Assembly (NCBI GenBank): GCA_014729315.1
Contig: WJKD01000538.1
Coordinates: 1-39,385 of the forward strand
From: Promethearchaeota archaeon
Lineage (GTDB): Archaea; Asgardarchaeota; Lokiarchaeia; Sigynarchaeales; SOKP01
Length of the DNA: 39,385 nucleotides
Direction: 5' to 3'
Every line of letters starts with the position of its first letter. Within the stretch, counting starts at the first letter, position 1. A program made the position numbers and the translations under genes. The notes under the pieces were generated by a model. It was not told the DNA's origin and searched no databases. It worked only from the letters and a program-made list of their open reading frames with translations. This document shows positions 23,796-33,080 of this stretch, piece after piece.

Positions 23796-25001
23796 CTAAG
23801 GATAATTTGAATTCTTATCGATTTTCGTGAGTAAGTTCACTATAAACTCGCAAAGTTTTTGTAAAGTTGATGTATTTACTTTGTCGATTGTATCTTGAGT
23901 GGAATGAATATATTTATAAACACTTTCGTCTCCAAAACCCGCACCTACATAATTTTTATTTCCAAGAAGAAATACCCCGTCTGAATGGATACCAATGGAA
24001 ATCCTGCTCAATTGATAGGTGATGTCCGCCTTAAGAGCTTCTTGTCTAAAAAGTTTGTTAAATTTTTTATGAGAGTAAGAATTGCTTAATTTTCCAAATG
24101 CATCAATGTTTCTTCCAATAGAATCAAAATTGAAAACTAGGCTAGATTTTTTGTCAAAGGAATTATTGGAATTGTAAAAATTACGAATACCCATTGTTCC
24201 CGTTTCTTCCGCTCCCGTAAACACAAACCATAAATTATACTTTTTTGGTCGAGTTTCTCGATTAAAATAATAGTTCAAGAGTCCAAAAACAATTGCTATA
24301 CCCGACGCATTGTCGATCGCGCCATTCGATTTATTACCACTAAAATTAATTATTATTAAAAAAGTTGCGATAGCTAGTATAACAATACAGATTAAACCCA
24401 AAAGATTAATTAAGAACACAAGCTCCCTGACTATAATAGTTCTTATTATTATAAGTGTAGTCAATGCTATTAGAGAATAAGAATACGCTTTAACGCTTAA
24501 CACTCGCAGGTTAATTGTTAGTTTTTGACTTTTGGAATCTAAGTGACATAAAAAAAGCACATCTCCCCTTCCATTATCATTGAAAGACTCTTTAGTAAAT
24601 TGCTTATCAGATTTGTATTTCTCATCGTTATTAGGCTTTAATTTTAGATATATATTATGAGATTTGAATGTTTTTCCAAACTTTATTTTTTCTGGATTTC
24701 TCGTGATTATTAAAAGCGGGATAAATATTCCTACAATCACTAAAGAATTAAGGATCGTTATTAGAACACTGATATTTAAAAAGATAATAAACATCAACCA
24801 AAAGAGAAGAAAGGCACTTAGTTTCGAATACACTCTCGAATAAAAAGTGGAGAAAGTAAACTCTTGTATTTGAGGGAACAAACCTAAATCCTCAATCTTT
24901 TCTTTTGCAGCTTGAAACGCACCCATCTCGGACTTTGTCCCGGATAATCTAGGGAACGAGAATTCCTTGAGAGTTTGTTCGATTTTTTCTTTATCAATCA
25001 T
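23796..25001 (-). CDS. Membrane-embedded M28-family zinc peptidase, paralog B
   Basis: A 401-aa paralog of the protein at 2615-3907. The metal-ligand set is intact: H153 (HLD), D230 (GAIDNASG), E265-E266 (GAEETGTMG), D293 (NFDSIG) and H366 (IHSTQDTID). Hydrophobic helices occupy about 57-100, and again about 171-189 and 192-219 between H153 and D230, exactly where paralog A has them, so the insertion predates the duplication. ATG start. It follows the IlvD-family gene by 76 bases on the same strand and may share its transcript. The substrate is unknown; amino-terminal peptide trimming at the membrane is plausible. Confidence 0.85.
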   Translation of the reverse strand: MIDKEKIEQTLKEFSFPRLSGTKSEMGAFQAAKEKIEDLGLFPQIQEFTFSTFYSRVYSKLSAFLLFWLMFIIFLNISVLITILNSLVIVGIFIPLLIITRNPEKIKFGKTFKSHNIYLKLKPNNDEKYKSDKQFTKESFNDNGRGDVLFLCHLDSKSQKLTINLRVLSVKAYSYSLIALTTLIIIRTIIVRELVFLINLLGLICIVILAIATFLIIINFSGNKSNGAIDNASGIAIVFGLLNYYFNRETRPKKYNLWFVFTGAEETGTMGIRNFYNSNNSFDKKSSLVFNFDSIGRNIDAFGKLSNSYSHKKFNKLFRQEALKADITYQLSRISIGIHSDGVFLLGNKNYVGAGFGDESVYKYIHSTQDTIDKVNTSTLQKLCEFIVNLLTKIDKNSNYP

Positions 25002-25077
25002 ATTAAAATCGGTTTTCTCTTAAATTGTAAGTAAGATTTCTCTCACCGCAAATAATAAAAAGCGATCTAAGCAAAAG

Positions 25078-26751
25078 TTAGCTCAAATAAGCTCCGTATT
25101 TCGCAGAACTGACTATCTTCCTATATATGTTCAAATATCCCGTAATAATTTTGGGTTCTGGTTTCTTCCAGTCTCTTAATCTTTGTTCAATTTGCTCGTC
25201 AGAGACTAACAGATTCAATTTCCGATTTTTAATATCGATTTCTATCATATCTCCGTCTTCAACAATGGCGATTGGCCCCCCTTCGCTAGCTTCTGGGCAA
25301 ACATGTCCTACACAAGGTCCTCGCGTTGCACCAGAGTATCTTCCATCGGTGATCATTGCTACCGATTCTCCTAATCCCATGCCTATCAGTATAGCGGCGG
25401 GAATTGATAATTCTCTCATACCTGGAGATCCTCTAGGCCCTTCGTATCGAATCAATAACACGTCGCCTTCAATCACACCTTTAGATAACAGCGTTTCTTT
25501 GACTTCTTCTTCAGATTCAAAAACTTTCGCTGGTCCTTTGTGATATAACATTTTTGATGAGACAGCACTTTGTTTTACTACTGCTCCCTCAGGCGCTAAG
25601 TTACCCGTTAATACGGCAATGCCGCCTTGATCTGTTATAGGATCATTGAGATTCCTAACGATATGATAATCTGTAATTTTTACATCCTTGAGGATATCTT
25701 GTAGCGTTAGACCTAACACGTTTTTTGTAGATAAGTCTAATAAAGACGACATCTTTTTCATTAATACTTTTACTCCCCCTACTTCGTGAAATTCTGAAAG
25801 ATTATATTCTGATGCTGGTTTAAACTTTGCCAGCAAAGGGACTTTTCGACTCAATCGGTCAAAATCAAAATGGTTAAGGTTTCCATCAATCTCTTGAGAA
25901 AGAGCACACATGTGAAGAATCATATTTGTTGATCCACCAAAAGCTAAGGCTACTTTGCAAGCATTTTCAATGGAAGCCATAGTTATGATATCTAACGCGT
26001 TGATATGGTTATTAACTAACGTCATTATTGATTCGCCCGCTTTTCTGCTTAAAAGATCTCTTTCTTCACTAACAGCGCTTAAAGTAGCTGTTCCAGGTAG
26101 GGATAATCCCATCGCTTCTACGATACAAGCCATCGTATTTGCGGTACCCATCATATTACACGCTCCCGAAGAAGCACAAGTCTCAGATTCGATAAGAAAA
26201 AACTCTTCCTTAGAAAGTTTGTTTGCCTTATACTCACCTATAGCTTCCTTGATGTCGCAAGTTACGTATGTTTTACCCATTAAAGGACCTTCCTCAAAGA
26301 TTTTCGGTTTCATTATTCCCCCCGTAAGAAAAATTGTAGGAATGTTACACCTTGCAGCCGCCAGAAGCATTCCGGGAATAATTTTATCACAAGAACAAAG
26401 CATCACCATCCCATCGAAACCGTACGCTTTTATCGTGCATTCAATCGAGGACGCAATTACATCTCTGGACGGTAAAACATATTTAGAAAAGCTTCCAGAG
26501 TTAGCTATTCCATCACATATCGCAAGAGTATTTAAAGCCTCCATAGGAGTGCCACCTGCCTTTTTAATTCCTTCTTTGACAAAATAACTTAATTTTCGTA
26601 AATGAATGTGCCCAGGATTCACCTCGTTCCACGAATTAACGATGGCAATCCTTGGCTTCGCCAGATCTTCGTATGAATAATCACAGCCTCGAAAAAGCGC
26701 TCTTTCGTAAGCTTTACTTGGATCCAAATCATGATTATTATTAGAAACCAT
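25078..26751 (-). CDS. ilvD: IlvD/Edd-family dehydratase (dihydroxy-acid dehydratase-like)
   Basis: A 557-aa protein of the usual IlvD length. Iron-sulfur cysteine candidates are C79 (ICDGI), C121 ([12 protein letters not shown]) and C198 (SSGAC), and the [10 protein letters not shown] and [14 protein letters not shown] motifs are present. In dihydroxy-acid dehydratase the stretch after CDGIA is normally MGHxGM; here it is [14 protein letters not shown], and the SVE motif is SIE. The protein may make branched-chain keto acids or dehydrate a different sugar acid. ATG start. M28 peptidase paralog B follows on the same strand after 76 bases. The gene symbol denotes the family. Confidence 0.75.
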   Translation of the reverse strand: MVSNNNHDLDPSKAYERALFRGCDYSYEDLAKPRIAIVNSWNEVNPGHIHLRKLSYFVKEGIKKAGGTPMEALNTLAICDGIANSGSFSKYVLPSRDVIASSIECTIKAYGFDGMVMLCSCDKIIPGMLLAAARCNIPTIFLTGGIMKPKIFEEGPLMGKTYVTCDIKEAIGEYKANKLSKEEFFLIESETCASSGACNMMGTANTMACIVEAMGLSLPGTATLSAVSEERDLLSRKAGESIMTLVNNHINALDIITMASIENACKVALAFGGSTNMILHMCALSQEIDGNLNHFDFDRLSRKVPLLAKFKPASEYNLSEFHEVGGVKVLMKKMSSLLDLSTKNVLGLTLQDILKDVKITDYHIVRNLNDPITDQGGIAVLTGNLAPEGAVVKQSAVSSKMLYHKGPAKVFESEEEVKETLLSKGVIEGDVLLIRYEGPRGSPGMRELSIPAAILIGMGLGESVAMITDGRYSGATRGPCVGHVCPEASEGGPIAIVEDGDMIEIDIKNRKLNLLVSDEQIEQRLRDWKKPEPKIITGYLNIYRKIVSSAKYGAYLS

Positions 26752-26870
26752 TGTTATTCAGAAGTAATAATCATTAATTTATTCTTTCATAATAAAAAAT
26801 TGAATCAAGCGTTTTATACATTTTTTCAAAACATAAACTTCCTAAATTAAATAAGGTAAGGATATATTTT

Positions 26871-27482
26871 TTAAAACTTTTTTAAGTAAGTGTAGTCTTT
26901 CACTTCTTTAAATTCCTTAAATCCAAGTTCGCTTATAAAGGAATAGGCTGTCTCGTTTCCTTTATATACTTTACATCTCAGTTCTTTAATCCCTCTTTTT
27001 TTAAAGTAGTCCCATATAGCCATACCTATCATGGTTCCTAACCCTTTTTTCTGTAGTTTTGGTTCGACTCCCAATCCTGCAATAACCCCGATGTCCTTCT
27101 TATTGCCTCCAAAATATATTATGGCAAATCCTACATCGATGGAGCCCATCTTAGCAATAAGAAAAACAAAATCCTCGTCTTCAAATAATTTTCTCAATTT
27201 TTTCTTCTTAACTTGTTGATAGGGCATTGGAGTAGTGTGCCAAGCTTTATCGTGCAGTCTTATAATGCTTTCAAGATCTTCCTCTTCGGCTTCCCTTATC
27301 TCACAGCTTGTGCAGGTGTGATGGACTTTTTCTCTTAGTCCTTCCTCGAATTCTGAAGTAATATCTTCTACAAAGAGTCTCATGTGAATGTAATTATCCT
27401 CATTGCTGAAATAAGATTTAATTCTTCGCCAGATTTTTTTGAAAATTCTTTTAATTTTAGATTCTTGGTGGTTTTCTGCCAT
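26871..27482 (-). CDS. GNAT-family N-acetyltransferase with helical N-terminal extension
   Basis: A 203-aa protein. The GNAT core spans about 61-203: IREAEEEDLESIIRLHDKAW, then DVGFAIIYF, and motif A GVEPKLQKKGLGTMIG for acetyl-CoA binding, ending with NETAYSFISELGFK. The first 60 residues are extra: a basic, amphipathic helix (KIKRIFKKIWRRIKSYF) and an acidic helix, followed by a CTSC pair just before the core. The basic helix could bind membrane or nucleic acid. The acceptor is unknown. ATG start. It stands between the IlvD-family gene and the QueG-like gene, each with its own spacing, all on the minus strand. Confidence 0.75.
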   Translation of the reverse strand: MAENHQESKIKRIFKKIWRRIKSYFSNEDNYIHMRLFVEDITSEFEEGLREKVHHTCTSCEIREAEEEDLESIIRLHDKAWHTTPMPYQQVKKKKLRKLFEDEDFVFLIAKMGSIDVGFAIIYFGGNKKDIGVIAGLGVEPKLQKKGLGTMIGMAIWDYFKKRGIKELRCKVYKGNETAYSFISELGFKEFKEVKDYTYLKKF

Positions 27483-27618
27483 AATATCCTTAAAAGTAAT
27501 TTGATTTATTTTGAAATTATAATTTGATCAATATTATCTTACATTTTATATATTAAAAAATTTGATTTGTAAAGAAAATCCTCTTCTTCTCTTCGCTTCA
27601 AATTTTAGATTTCTGAAT

Positions 27619-28539
27619 TTACAGAGTTCCGTCTTCCTGGTAATCCTTCATGGGATTTTTATTCATACATGGAACATTAAATTGACAGAACGCACACCCT
27701 ACGGGGGGTTCTTGCCTTTTGTATTTTCCATCAATTCTACGATAATGCGGTTTTAAAATATTTCCAATTCTGTGATTTACTTTGCGCTCTACCTTTCTGC
27801 CATAGACATAGCATTTTATCTTATCATGACCATTTTCAGTAATCGCGTTAGCGGGGCAATTTTCCTCGCATTTTCTACAAGTTCCTTTAGCGTAATATAG
27901 ACAATTTGCGTATGGATCTTTAATTTTCTTTGGAGTTATTTCTAAAGGTGCGTCAGTAACAAGAGAAGCTAAACGAATATTACAGCCTGCCTCTGTGATT
28001 AATCCTTCGTGTAAACTAAAGGTTCCTAAACCAGCAGCAAAAGCAGTGTGCCTCTCAGACCAGTTTGAATAAAAATCCCCTTCTGTGAGCACTGTGAAAG
28101 CGTTGCTTAACATAGCGCCGACGGCATTATAACCCCTAGATACGAGATTTTTAATAACATATCTCAAAGTTTCTTTTTTAAACTCGTTTGCGTAATTTCT
28201 TCCTACACAATAAATTTCCGCAGGAAGAATTAATCGGGAGAGTTTTATCGTGTTTTTACTTTCTTCTCGTATTTTTGGGACAAACGGGAAAACTATGGAT
28301 AAAACTCTGAGCTTTGAAGAATCAGTTTTACTATTGTTAGCACTGGTCCATAATTCTAACGGAGTCAAATATTCTGGGGTTATAAGATCCTTAAATTTTA
28401 AAAATATCGGATCGGCTCCACTAGCAACTCCAAGCAAGGGATCTGAAAATATCTTTCCGCCTCCATATTTTTCAGGCAAGCGATTTAACTCGCTGTCTTC
28501 AAAAAATTCTTTTAAAAGATCGTTAATTTCTTCAATCAT
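27619..28539 (-). CDS. QueG-like double [4Fe-4S] reductase protein
   Basis: A 306-aa protein. The N-terminal half has the RHTAFAAGLGTFSLHEGLIT block typical of epoxyqueuosine reductase (QueG) and related cobalamin/Fe-S reductases. The C-terminal half carries a ferredoxin-like cysteine cluster (NC, TCRKCEENCP, then KC) and a second set in GCAFCQFNVPC. QueG uses base-off cobalamin and two clusters; related proteins of unknown substrate are common in anaerobes, so I would not assign queuosine to this one. ATG start. Divergent from the Gfo/Idh/MocA gene with about 95 bases between, so the two may share a regulatory region. Confidence 0.75.
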   Translation of the reverse strand: MIEEINDLLKEFFEDSELNRLPEKYGGGKIFSDPLLGVASGADPIFLKFKDLITPEYLTPLELWTSANNSKTDSSKLRVLSIVFPFVPKIREESKNTIKLSRLILPAEIYCVGRNYANEFKKETLRYVIKNLVSRGYNAVGAMLSNAFTVLTEGDFYSNWSERHTAFAAGLGTFSLHEGLITEAGCNIRLASLVTDAPLEITPKKIKDPYANCLYYAKGTCRKCEENCPANAITENGHDKIKCYVYGRKVERKVNHRIGNILKPHYRRIDGKYKRQEPPVGCAFCQFNVPCMNKNPMKDYQEDGTL

Positions 28540-28633
28540 TTTAGTAAAAACATCCTTTAAAAATCAATATTAACAATTATATAAATTTGATTGAGAATTA
28601 TTTTAATTTAATTACTATTTAAAATGAGTCTTT

Positions 28634-29740
28634 ATGCTTAAAGTTGGAATAATTGGCACGGGTGTAATTTTCGATCTTAACATATTGGGTTATTTAAACA
28701 ACGAAGATGTTGAGATTACTGCTTTATGTAATCGCACAGTTGAAAAGGCTGAAGTAAAAAAGGAAAAATTTAATCTTCCTAAAGATATTTCCGTGTATTC
28801 TGATTATAAAAAGATGATGGACGAGGAGAAACTCGACATCGTGGATATTCTTTTGCCTCACCATCTTCACGCCGATGCGACTTTATACGCAGCAAGTAAA
28901 GGAACAAAAGGCATCTCTGTGCAAAAACCGATGGCTCTCTCGTTGGAAGAGGCAGATAAGATGATAAAGGCGTGCGAAGAGGCTGGATCTGTTCTCTCGA
29001 TTTTTGAAAACTTTGTTTTTGACCCCCACATACAAAAAGCTAAAGAACTCCTCTCGGAAGGTTATCTTGGTGATATTGCGTCTTTAAGAATTAAAGTTGC
29101 TATGGGTGCGAAAGGGGGGTGGAAAACTCCCGTAAGCGCAGATAAATGGAGGCAAGATCCCACGCAAGTTGGAGGCTCTTCGAAGGGATCTCCAGTTCTA
29201 TTTGACAACGGTTGGCACGCGTTTACATTAGGCTGGTGGCTTTTCGAAAAAAAGATCGAAAAAGTATACGCTCGAACCGATAATTTTCGGGGAATTGACG
29301 CTCCCGCTTATGTCATGTGGAAATGCGAAAGAGATAAGACAAAGGTTACTCCTCAATATGGAAATATGGAATTTGCGTTAATGCCTAAAATGAAAATTCC
29401 ATCGAAATACTATCCCACAGACGAATTTATTGACATCGTTGCAAGTAGAGGGTTAATGAAAATTAATCAAGCAACTTCTCTAGGAAATTCAATGACGAAT
29501 TCGGAAGTTTTCTCTCCTATCACAGTTGTGAGAGATGGAAAAGTTGAAATAATCGATAATTTCGAATTAGATTGGAAATACAGCTTTATTAATGCGACTA
29601 AACACTTTATTGAAGCTGTAAAGGGTAATGTAGAGCCAATTTTATCCGGGGAACAAGCCAGATATGTTTTAAAGTTCAATCTAGCAGCGATCAAATCTGC
29701 TGAAACTGGAGAGCAAGTTAATCTAAAAGAACTAGAATAA
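28634..29740 (+). CDS. Gfo/Idh/MocA-family oxidoreductase, paralog 1
   Basis: A 368-aa NAD(P)-dependent sugar or cyclitol dehydrogenase-like protein. The N-terminal Rossmann motif is GIIGTGVI (about 5-12); the usual EKP lysine motif reads Q97-K98-P99; the later DNGWHAF gives the DxxxH active-site pair. The lysine and histidine are present; only the glutamate is changed. The substrate is unknown: relatives oxidise inositol, glucose or other polyols. The closest relative in the window is at 33081-34355, and shared blocks such as NLNILGYL/DLNILGYL and ISVQKPMA show common ancestry. ATG start. Confidence 0.85.
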   Translation: MLKVGIIGTGVIFDLNILGYLNNEDVEITALCNRTVEKAEVKKEKFNLPKDISVYSDYKKMMDEEKLDIVDILLPHHLHADATLYAASKGTKGISVQKPMALSLEEADKMIKACEEAGSVLSIFENFVFDPHIQKAKELLSEGYLGDIASLRIKVAMGAKGGWKTPVSADKWRQDPTQVGGSSKGSPVLFDNGWHAFTLGWWLFEKKIEKVYARTDNFRGIDAPAYVMWKCERDKTKVTPQYGNMEFALMPKMKIPSKYYPTDEFIDIVASRGLMKINQATSLGNSMTNSEVFSPITVVRDGKVEIIDNFELDWKYSFINATKHFIEAVKGNVEPILSGEQARYVLKFNLAAIKSAETGEQVNLKELE

Positions 29741-29855
29741 TTGTTTGGATATATAGATTAATTTTTTTTACAAAACAAATTTTACTAGTCCGAAATATTT
29801 TTTAAACAAATTTCAAACCAGATACTAAAAAGAAACCCTTTAAAATTGTGAGAAA

Positions 29856-30647
29856 ATGAAGATTGTAGCCATAAATTGAAGTCCGCATAAGGGAAATACT
29901 GCCGACAAGATAGAAGATATCGAGAATTTCTTTAAAAATTATAACAATCTAGAATTTGAGACTATTCCGCTTAAAGATATGAATATCATGCCTTGTACGG
30001 GATGTTTTACCTGCTTTATCAAAGGGGGAAGATAAATGCCCTTTGAAAGACGATAGAGAAATTATTTCTAAAAAACTGGACGATGCGGATGGAGTAATTT
30101 TTGCCACTCCAGTTTATTCAATGCGCATTTCATATTTATTAAAACCTTGATTGATAGAATGGCTTATATATTTCATAGATCTCAATTTTTTGGAAAATAT
30201 GTAATTAATGTTGCTGTGGCAGGAAATGTTGGATTAAAAGACACACTTAACTATTTAGAAATGGTGGCAAAAACATGGGGATTTGAGGTTGTAGGAGATC
30301 TTGGTTATCTAGCAGCCCCAAAAAATACTCCCATAAAAATCCCGTCTGTTAAAAAAGATGATACTGAGGAAATTATTGATAAATTTTATACTGCAATACA
30401 GGAAAAAGATCCAAGGAAATTAACTTTTGAAGATCATTTGACGTTTAGAATAATGCAGACGGTATATAAAAAAATGGAATCAATGTCACCCTACGATTAC
30501 GATTATTGGAAAAAAAATGGTTGGTTTGAAAAAAATTCGAAATATTTCTACAACAATATTAAAAGAAGCATATTAAAGGATTCTATTGTGCGCTTTATCG
30601 CTTGGATTGGCTGTAAAATGAAAAAAGAATTATCAAATAAAAAGTAA
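29856..30647 (+). pseudogene. Disrupted iron-sulfur flavoprotein gene (stop plus two frameshifts)
   Basis: A flavodoxin-fold gene that cannot make a full protein. The ATG at 29856 reads MKIVAIN, then TGA at 29877-29879 exactly where the GSP glycine belongs (GGA to TGA), then SPHKGNT. A CX2CX2CX6C cluster motif follows, but only if one G is dropped from the GGGGG run at 30024-30028. The TPVYS loop continues to a second shift at the AAAA run at 30141-30144, where one A is missing before TLIDRM. The remainder (to 30647) is one open frame. Three lesions point to a decayed gene; assembly error at homopolymers could explain two. Intact relative at 21599-22153. Confidence 0.8.
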
Positions 30648-30708
30648 ACCTATTTGTTAACATTGAGCTAAAATTTTAAATTTAATAGCTTCATTTTTCT
30701 TTAGATTT

Positions 30709-31476
30709 TTAATCTTTATTCAATTGCTTCTTTATTAGATTCATTAACTCCACTTCGCTATATTCTTCGTCTATTTTAATTTTATAGCCTTTATTAATGT
30801 AGTTTTTTAAACTTTTGGGCATGAGCCAAGAGATTGCGAAGATTACGCTGTATAGCATACCCATAATAGCGAGAGTACCAAAAATGATGAGACTATTAGG
30901 ATTACTCGGATCTCCCCAAGGAACATTTTTGGGTTGAAAAAATTCTGGAAATGTATGAAAACTCATGATAAAAGATGCGATTGCTAACATTTTGTATCTC
31001 GTTTTAATCCACGGCTCGATATCTTGATCCTTCAAACGATTATACGCATTGTAAAATGAATATGCAAACCAATTAAACACTAAAAAGACATATATTAAAT
31101 CCAAGGATATTCTGAAGTAATAGTAGACACCCCTCTTTAAACCAAGGGGACTGAATGTGCAGATTAAGAAAATTTGTATCATACCCAAAATAATTACGGC
31201 AATCAAAACGATATGTGCTTTTTTCATATGACCACGATAAAATGTGATGTTAACGAAAATCACTACTAAAACATAACCGATATATACAAAAATTTCTTGG
31301 AATACGGGTCCCTGCCTGAATAGAAAATTACCAACAAATCCAATTAGAACAGAATTAAATCCGCACCCTAATAGCCCCATATTGAGAAATTTGTTTCTAA
31401 TTGCGTAAATTAAAAACAGTGTCCCCATCAAAAACAAGATCAAAATAAAACCTAATAACATAAAGATAAAAATCAA
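30709..31476 (-). CDS. Seven-helix membrane protein of unknown family
   Basis: A 255-aa protein with about seven membrane helices (approximately 3-26, 34-52, 62-80, 86-108, 122-142, 163-179 and 198-218) and a charged C-terminal tail (about 220-255, KIDEEYSEVELMNLIKKQL). The topology resembles seven-helix sensory or receptor domains, but no signature is visible and no kinase domain follows. The start is TTG 31476, or ATG 31461 if shorter. The 93-aa gene lies 17 bases upstream on the same strand, so the two are probably co-translated and may form a small system. Confidence 0.68.
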   Translation of the reverse strand: MIFIFMLLGFILILFLMGTLFLIYAIRNKFLNMGLLGCGFNSVLIGFVGNFLFRQGPVFQEIFVYIGYVLVVIFVNITFYRGHMKKAHIVLIAVIILGMIQIFLICTFSPLGLKRGVYYYFRISLDLIYVFLVFNWFAYSFYNAYNRLKDQDIEPWIKTRYKMLAIASFIMSFHTFPEFFQPKNVPWGDPSNPNSLIIFGTLAIMGMLYSVIFAISWLMPKSLKNYINKGYKIKIDEEYSEVELMNLIKKQLNKD

Positions 31477-31493
31477 ATAAAAGACGTACGAAT

Positions 31494-31775
31494 CTATAAA
31501 GAAACACCGCCAATCGTAATTAAAGATTGATTTGCATTCAATTCTTCTAACAAATACTTTAGCACTTCCCCATGGTCCGAGATTCCTAAGCCTATTAATC
31601 TTTCCTTTAGTGAGTTGTTGATAATGTTCTCTAATTCTTTATAGCGTATTTGATTTAGCTCTTTAAACGGTCCTAGTTCATCTTTAATGGAGAGTTTTAA
31701 TAATCCCCGACCCGCTGGAGAACTAATATTGATTTTTTCCGCTAATCTCTCTCCCAAATAATTAATAATTTCCAT
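31494..31775 (-). CDS. Small soluble helical protein paired with the 7TM gene
   Basis: A 93-aa protein, mostly helical, with a glycine-containing turn (ISSPAGRGLLKLSI), a central QIRYKELENIINNSLKERL helix, and an NQSLITIGGV end. No family recognised. ATG start. It precedes the seven-helix protein by 17 bases on the same strand, the arrangement of a soluble partner or regulator with its membrane protein. About 280 bases upstream are gene-free and should contain the promoter. Confidence 0.55.
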   Translation of the reverse strand: MEIINYLGERLAEKINISSPAGRGLLKLSIKDELGPFKELNQIRYKELENIINNSLKERLIGLGISDHGEVLKYLLEELNANQSLITIGGVSL

Positions 31776-32057
31776 ATAAGGACCGCTTAACTTATAGATT
31801 ATTTTCCAAAAGTTAGAAAGAAAATTGAATAATCGCGAAACAGATCTCTTATTAATGTATTGAGTTCTGGTTATATAAATTTTATTTACAAAAGTGTCAC
31901 TTGAATAATTTTCTTCCTCAAAAAATAATTAAGAAAAAATTTAATGTATTAATTTAAGATCATATTCGTGAAATTTCTGTTTTACCCTCAAACATACATC
32001 TGTGGATATCACGGCTATCTGATAGATTCAATCCAAAGAAATCTCAAAAACTAAGTA

Positions 32058-32576
32058 CTAGAAAAATTGTTTTGAAAATTGAAGAAGATCCACATATTCG
32101 TCCTTGTCCCTGGACATTCCATCTTTAATTTTCCCACATTTGCGAAAGCTGTATTTTTTTAATAGCTTTACGCTAGCGATGTTATCTTTTGCAACTTCTG
32201 CGATAAAAATTTTGATTCGATTTATTTTAATCGTCCTACTTATTAATTCCTTCATGAGCATCGAGGCTATCCCCTTTTTTCTAAAGTCCTTATGGACGAT
32301 ATAACCAATATTAGCGATGTGGTTTAGTAATTCTTCAAAACGAGGGAGACAAGAAATGTGTCCGACAACCTTATCGTTGTAAATTGCAATTAAATATAAA
32401 GTTCCTGGATAACTTAAATAAGTTTCAAAGAAATCTTCGCTTTCTTCTAATGTTATCTTGTTTTTCCGGGCGAGGAAATGTGACTCCATTATAATTGAGT
32501 TCAATAAATCTAAATTTTCTTGGTAATATTCCTCTGTGATCGGACGAATTAATATATTCTCAGTGTTAAAATCCAT
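32058..32576 (-). CDS. GNAT-family N-acetyltransferase
   Basis: A 172-aa, single-domain GNAT. Seen: ILIRPITEEYYQEN at the N-terminus, VVGHISCLPRF, motif A GYIVHKDFRKKGIASMLM (about 92-109) with the acetyl-CoA pyrophosphate loop, and NIASVKLLKKYSFRKCG. It resembles RimI/RimL-type or amino-acid-tail acetyltransferases; the acceptor is not clear. ATG start. The gene-poor region 32577-33080 lies upstream, so the gene has its own promoter. Confidence 0.85.
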   Translation of the reverse strand: MDFNTENILIRPITEEYYQENLDLLNSIIMESHFLARKNKITLEESEDFFETYLSYPGTLYLIAIYNDKVVGHISCLPRFEELLNHIANIGYIVHKDFRKKGIASMLMKELISRTIKINRIKIFIAEVAKDNIASVKLLKKYSFRKCGKIKDGMSRDKDEYVDLLQFSKQFF

Positions 32577-33080
32577 GTGATCTCATCTAATATTTATTAG
32601 GAGAATAAATCCTTTAATGTGATAGTTTTTAATCTTTAAAACTACATAAATTTATCATATTTTACCAACAATATATGGAAACGATTATTGAGAGTTTATT
32701 TAAACCTTGAGAAGAAATAAAAGATGCCCATTTCAGTTAATACTTGAATAATTACTCTAAATAAAAATGAAGCTTCAGCAATAGGAATATAAGCGAGCTG
32801 GGAAGGGAGTCCATTGTTCTCGATAATTTGTACTCAAAGATTGGTTGGATATTGAGCTATTGATGTTGGGCTTATTCACAATCACGAGTAAGTAATAACT
32901 TTGAGCCCAGAACTATCGAAAAACCATTATTTACTAGCGAAGATTTAATGGAGCTCTAATAAAAAGCCAAACTCAATTAGTTCTCAAGATTAGTATAAAA
33001 GAGAGAGTGAGTTGTGGGAAAGCAGATGAAATACCTTGGTGATGAGAAGTTTATGTACGTATCGTTCTGGCCCTTAATTA
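32577..33080. other. Stop-riddled region, probable gene remnant
   Basis: About 500 bases with no intact frame, but with base use more like coding than the other gaps: stretches such as CTGGGAAGGGAGTCC and long open pieces in shifting frames (for example WAYSQSRVSNNFEPRTIEKP around 32862-32940, and KYLGDEKFMYVSFWP near the right end) broken by stops. That is what a decayed gene looks like. The product cannot be identified; a transposase fragment is one guess, unproven. Confidence 0.4.

Noticed and set aside
25955..26587. 210-residue plus-strand frame inside the ilvD-family gene
   Set aside because: Antisense to a long conserved gene with no motif of its own.
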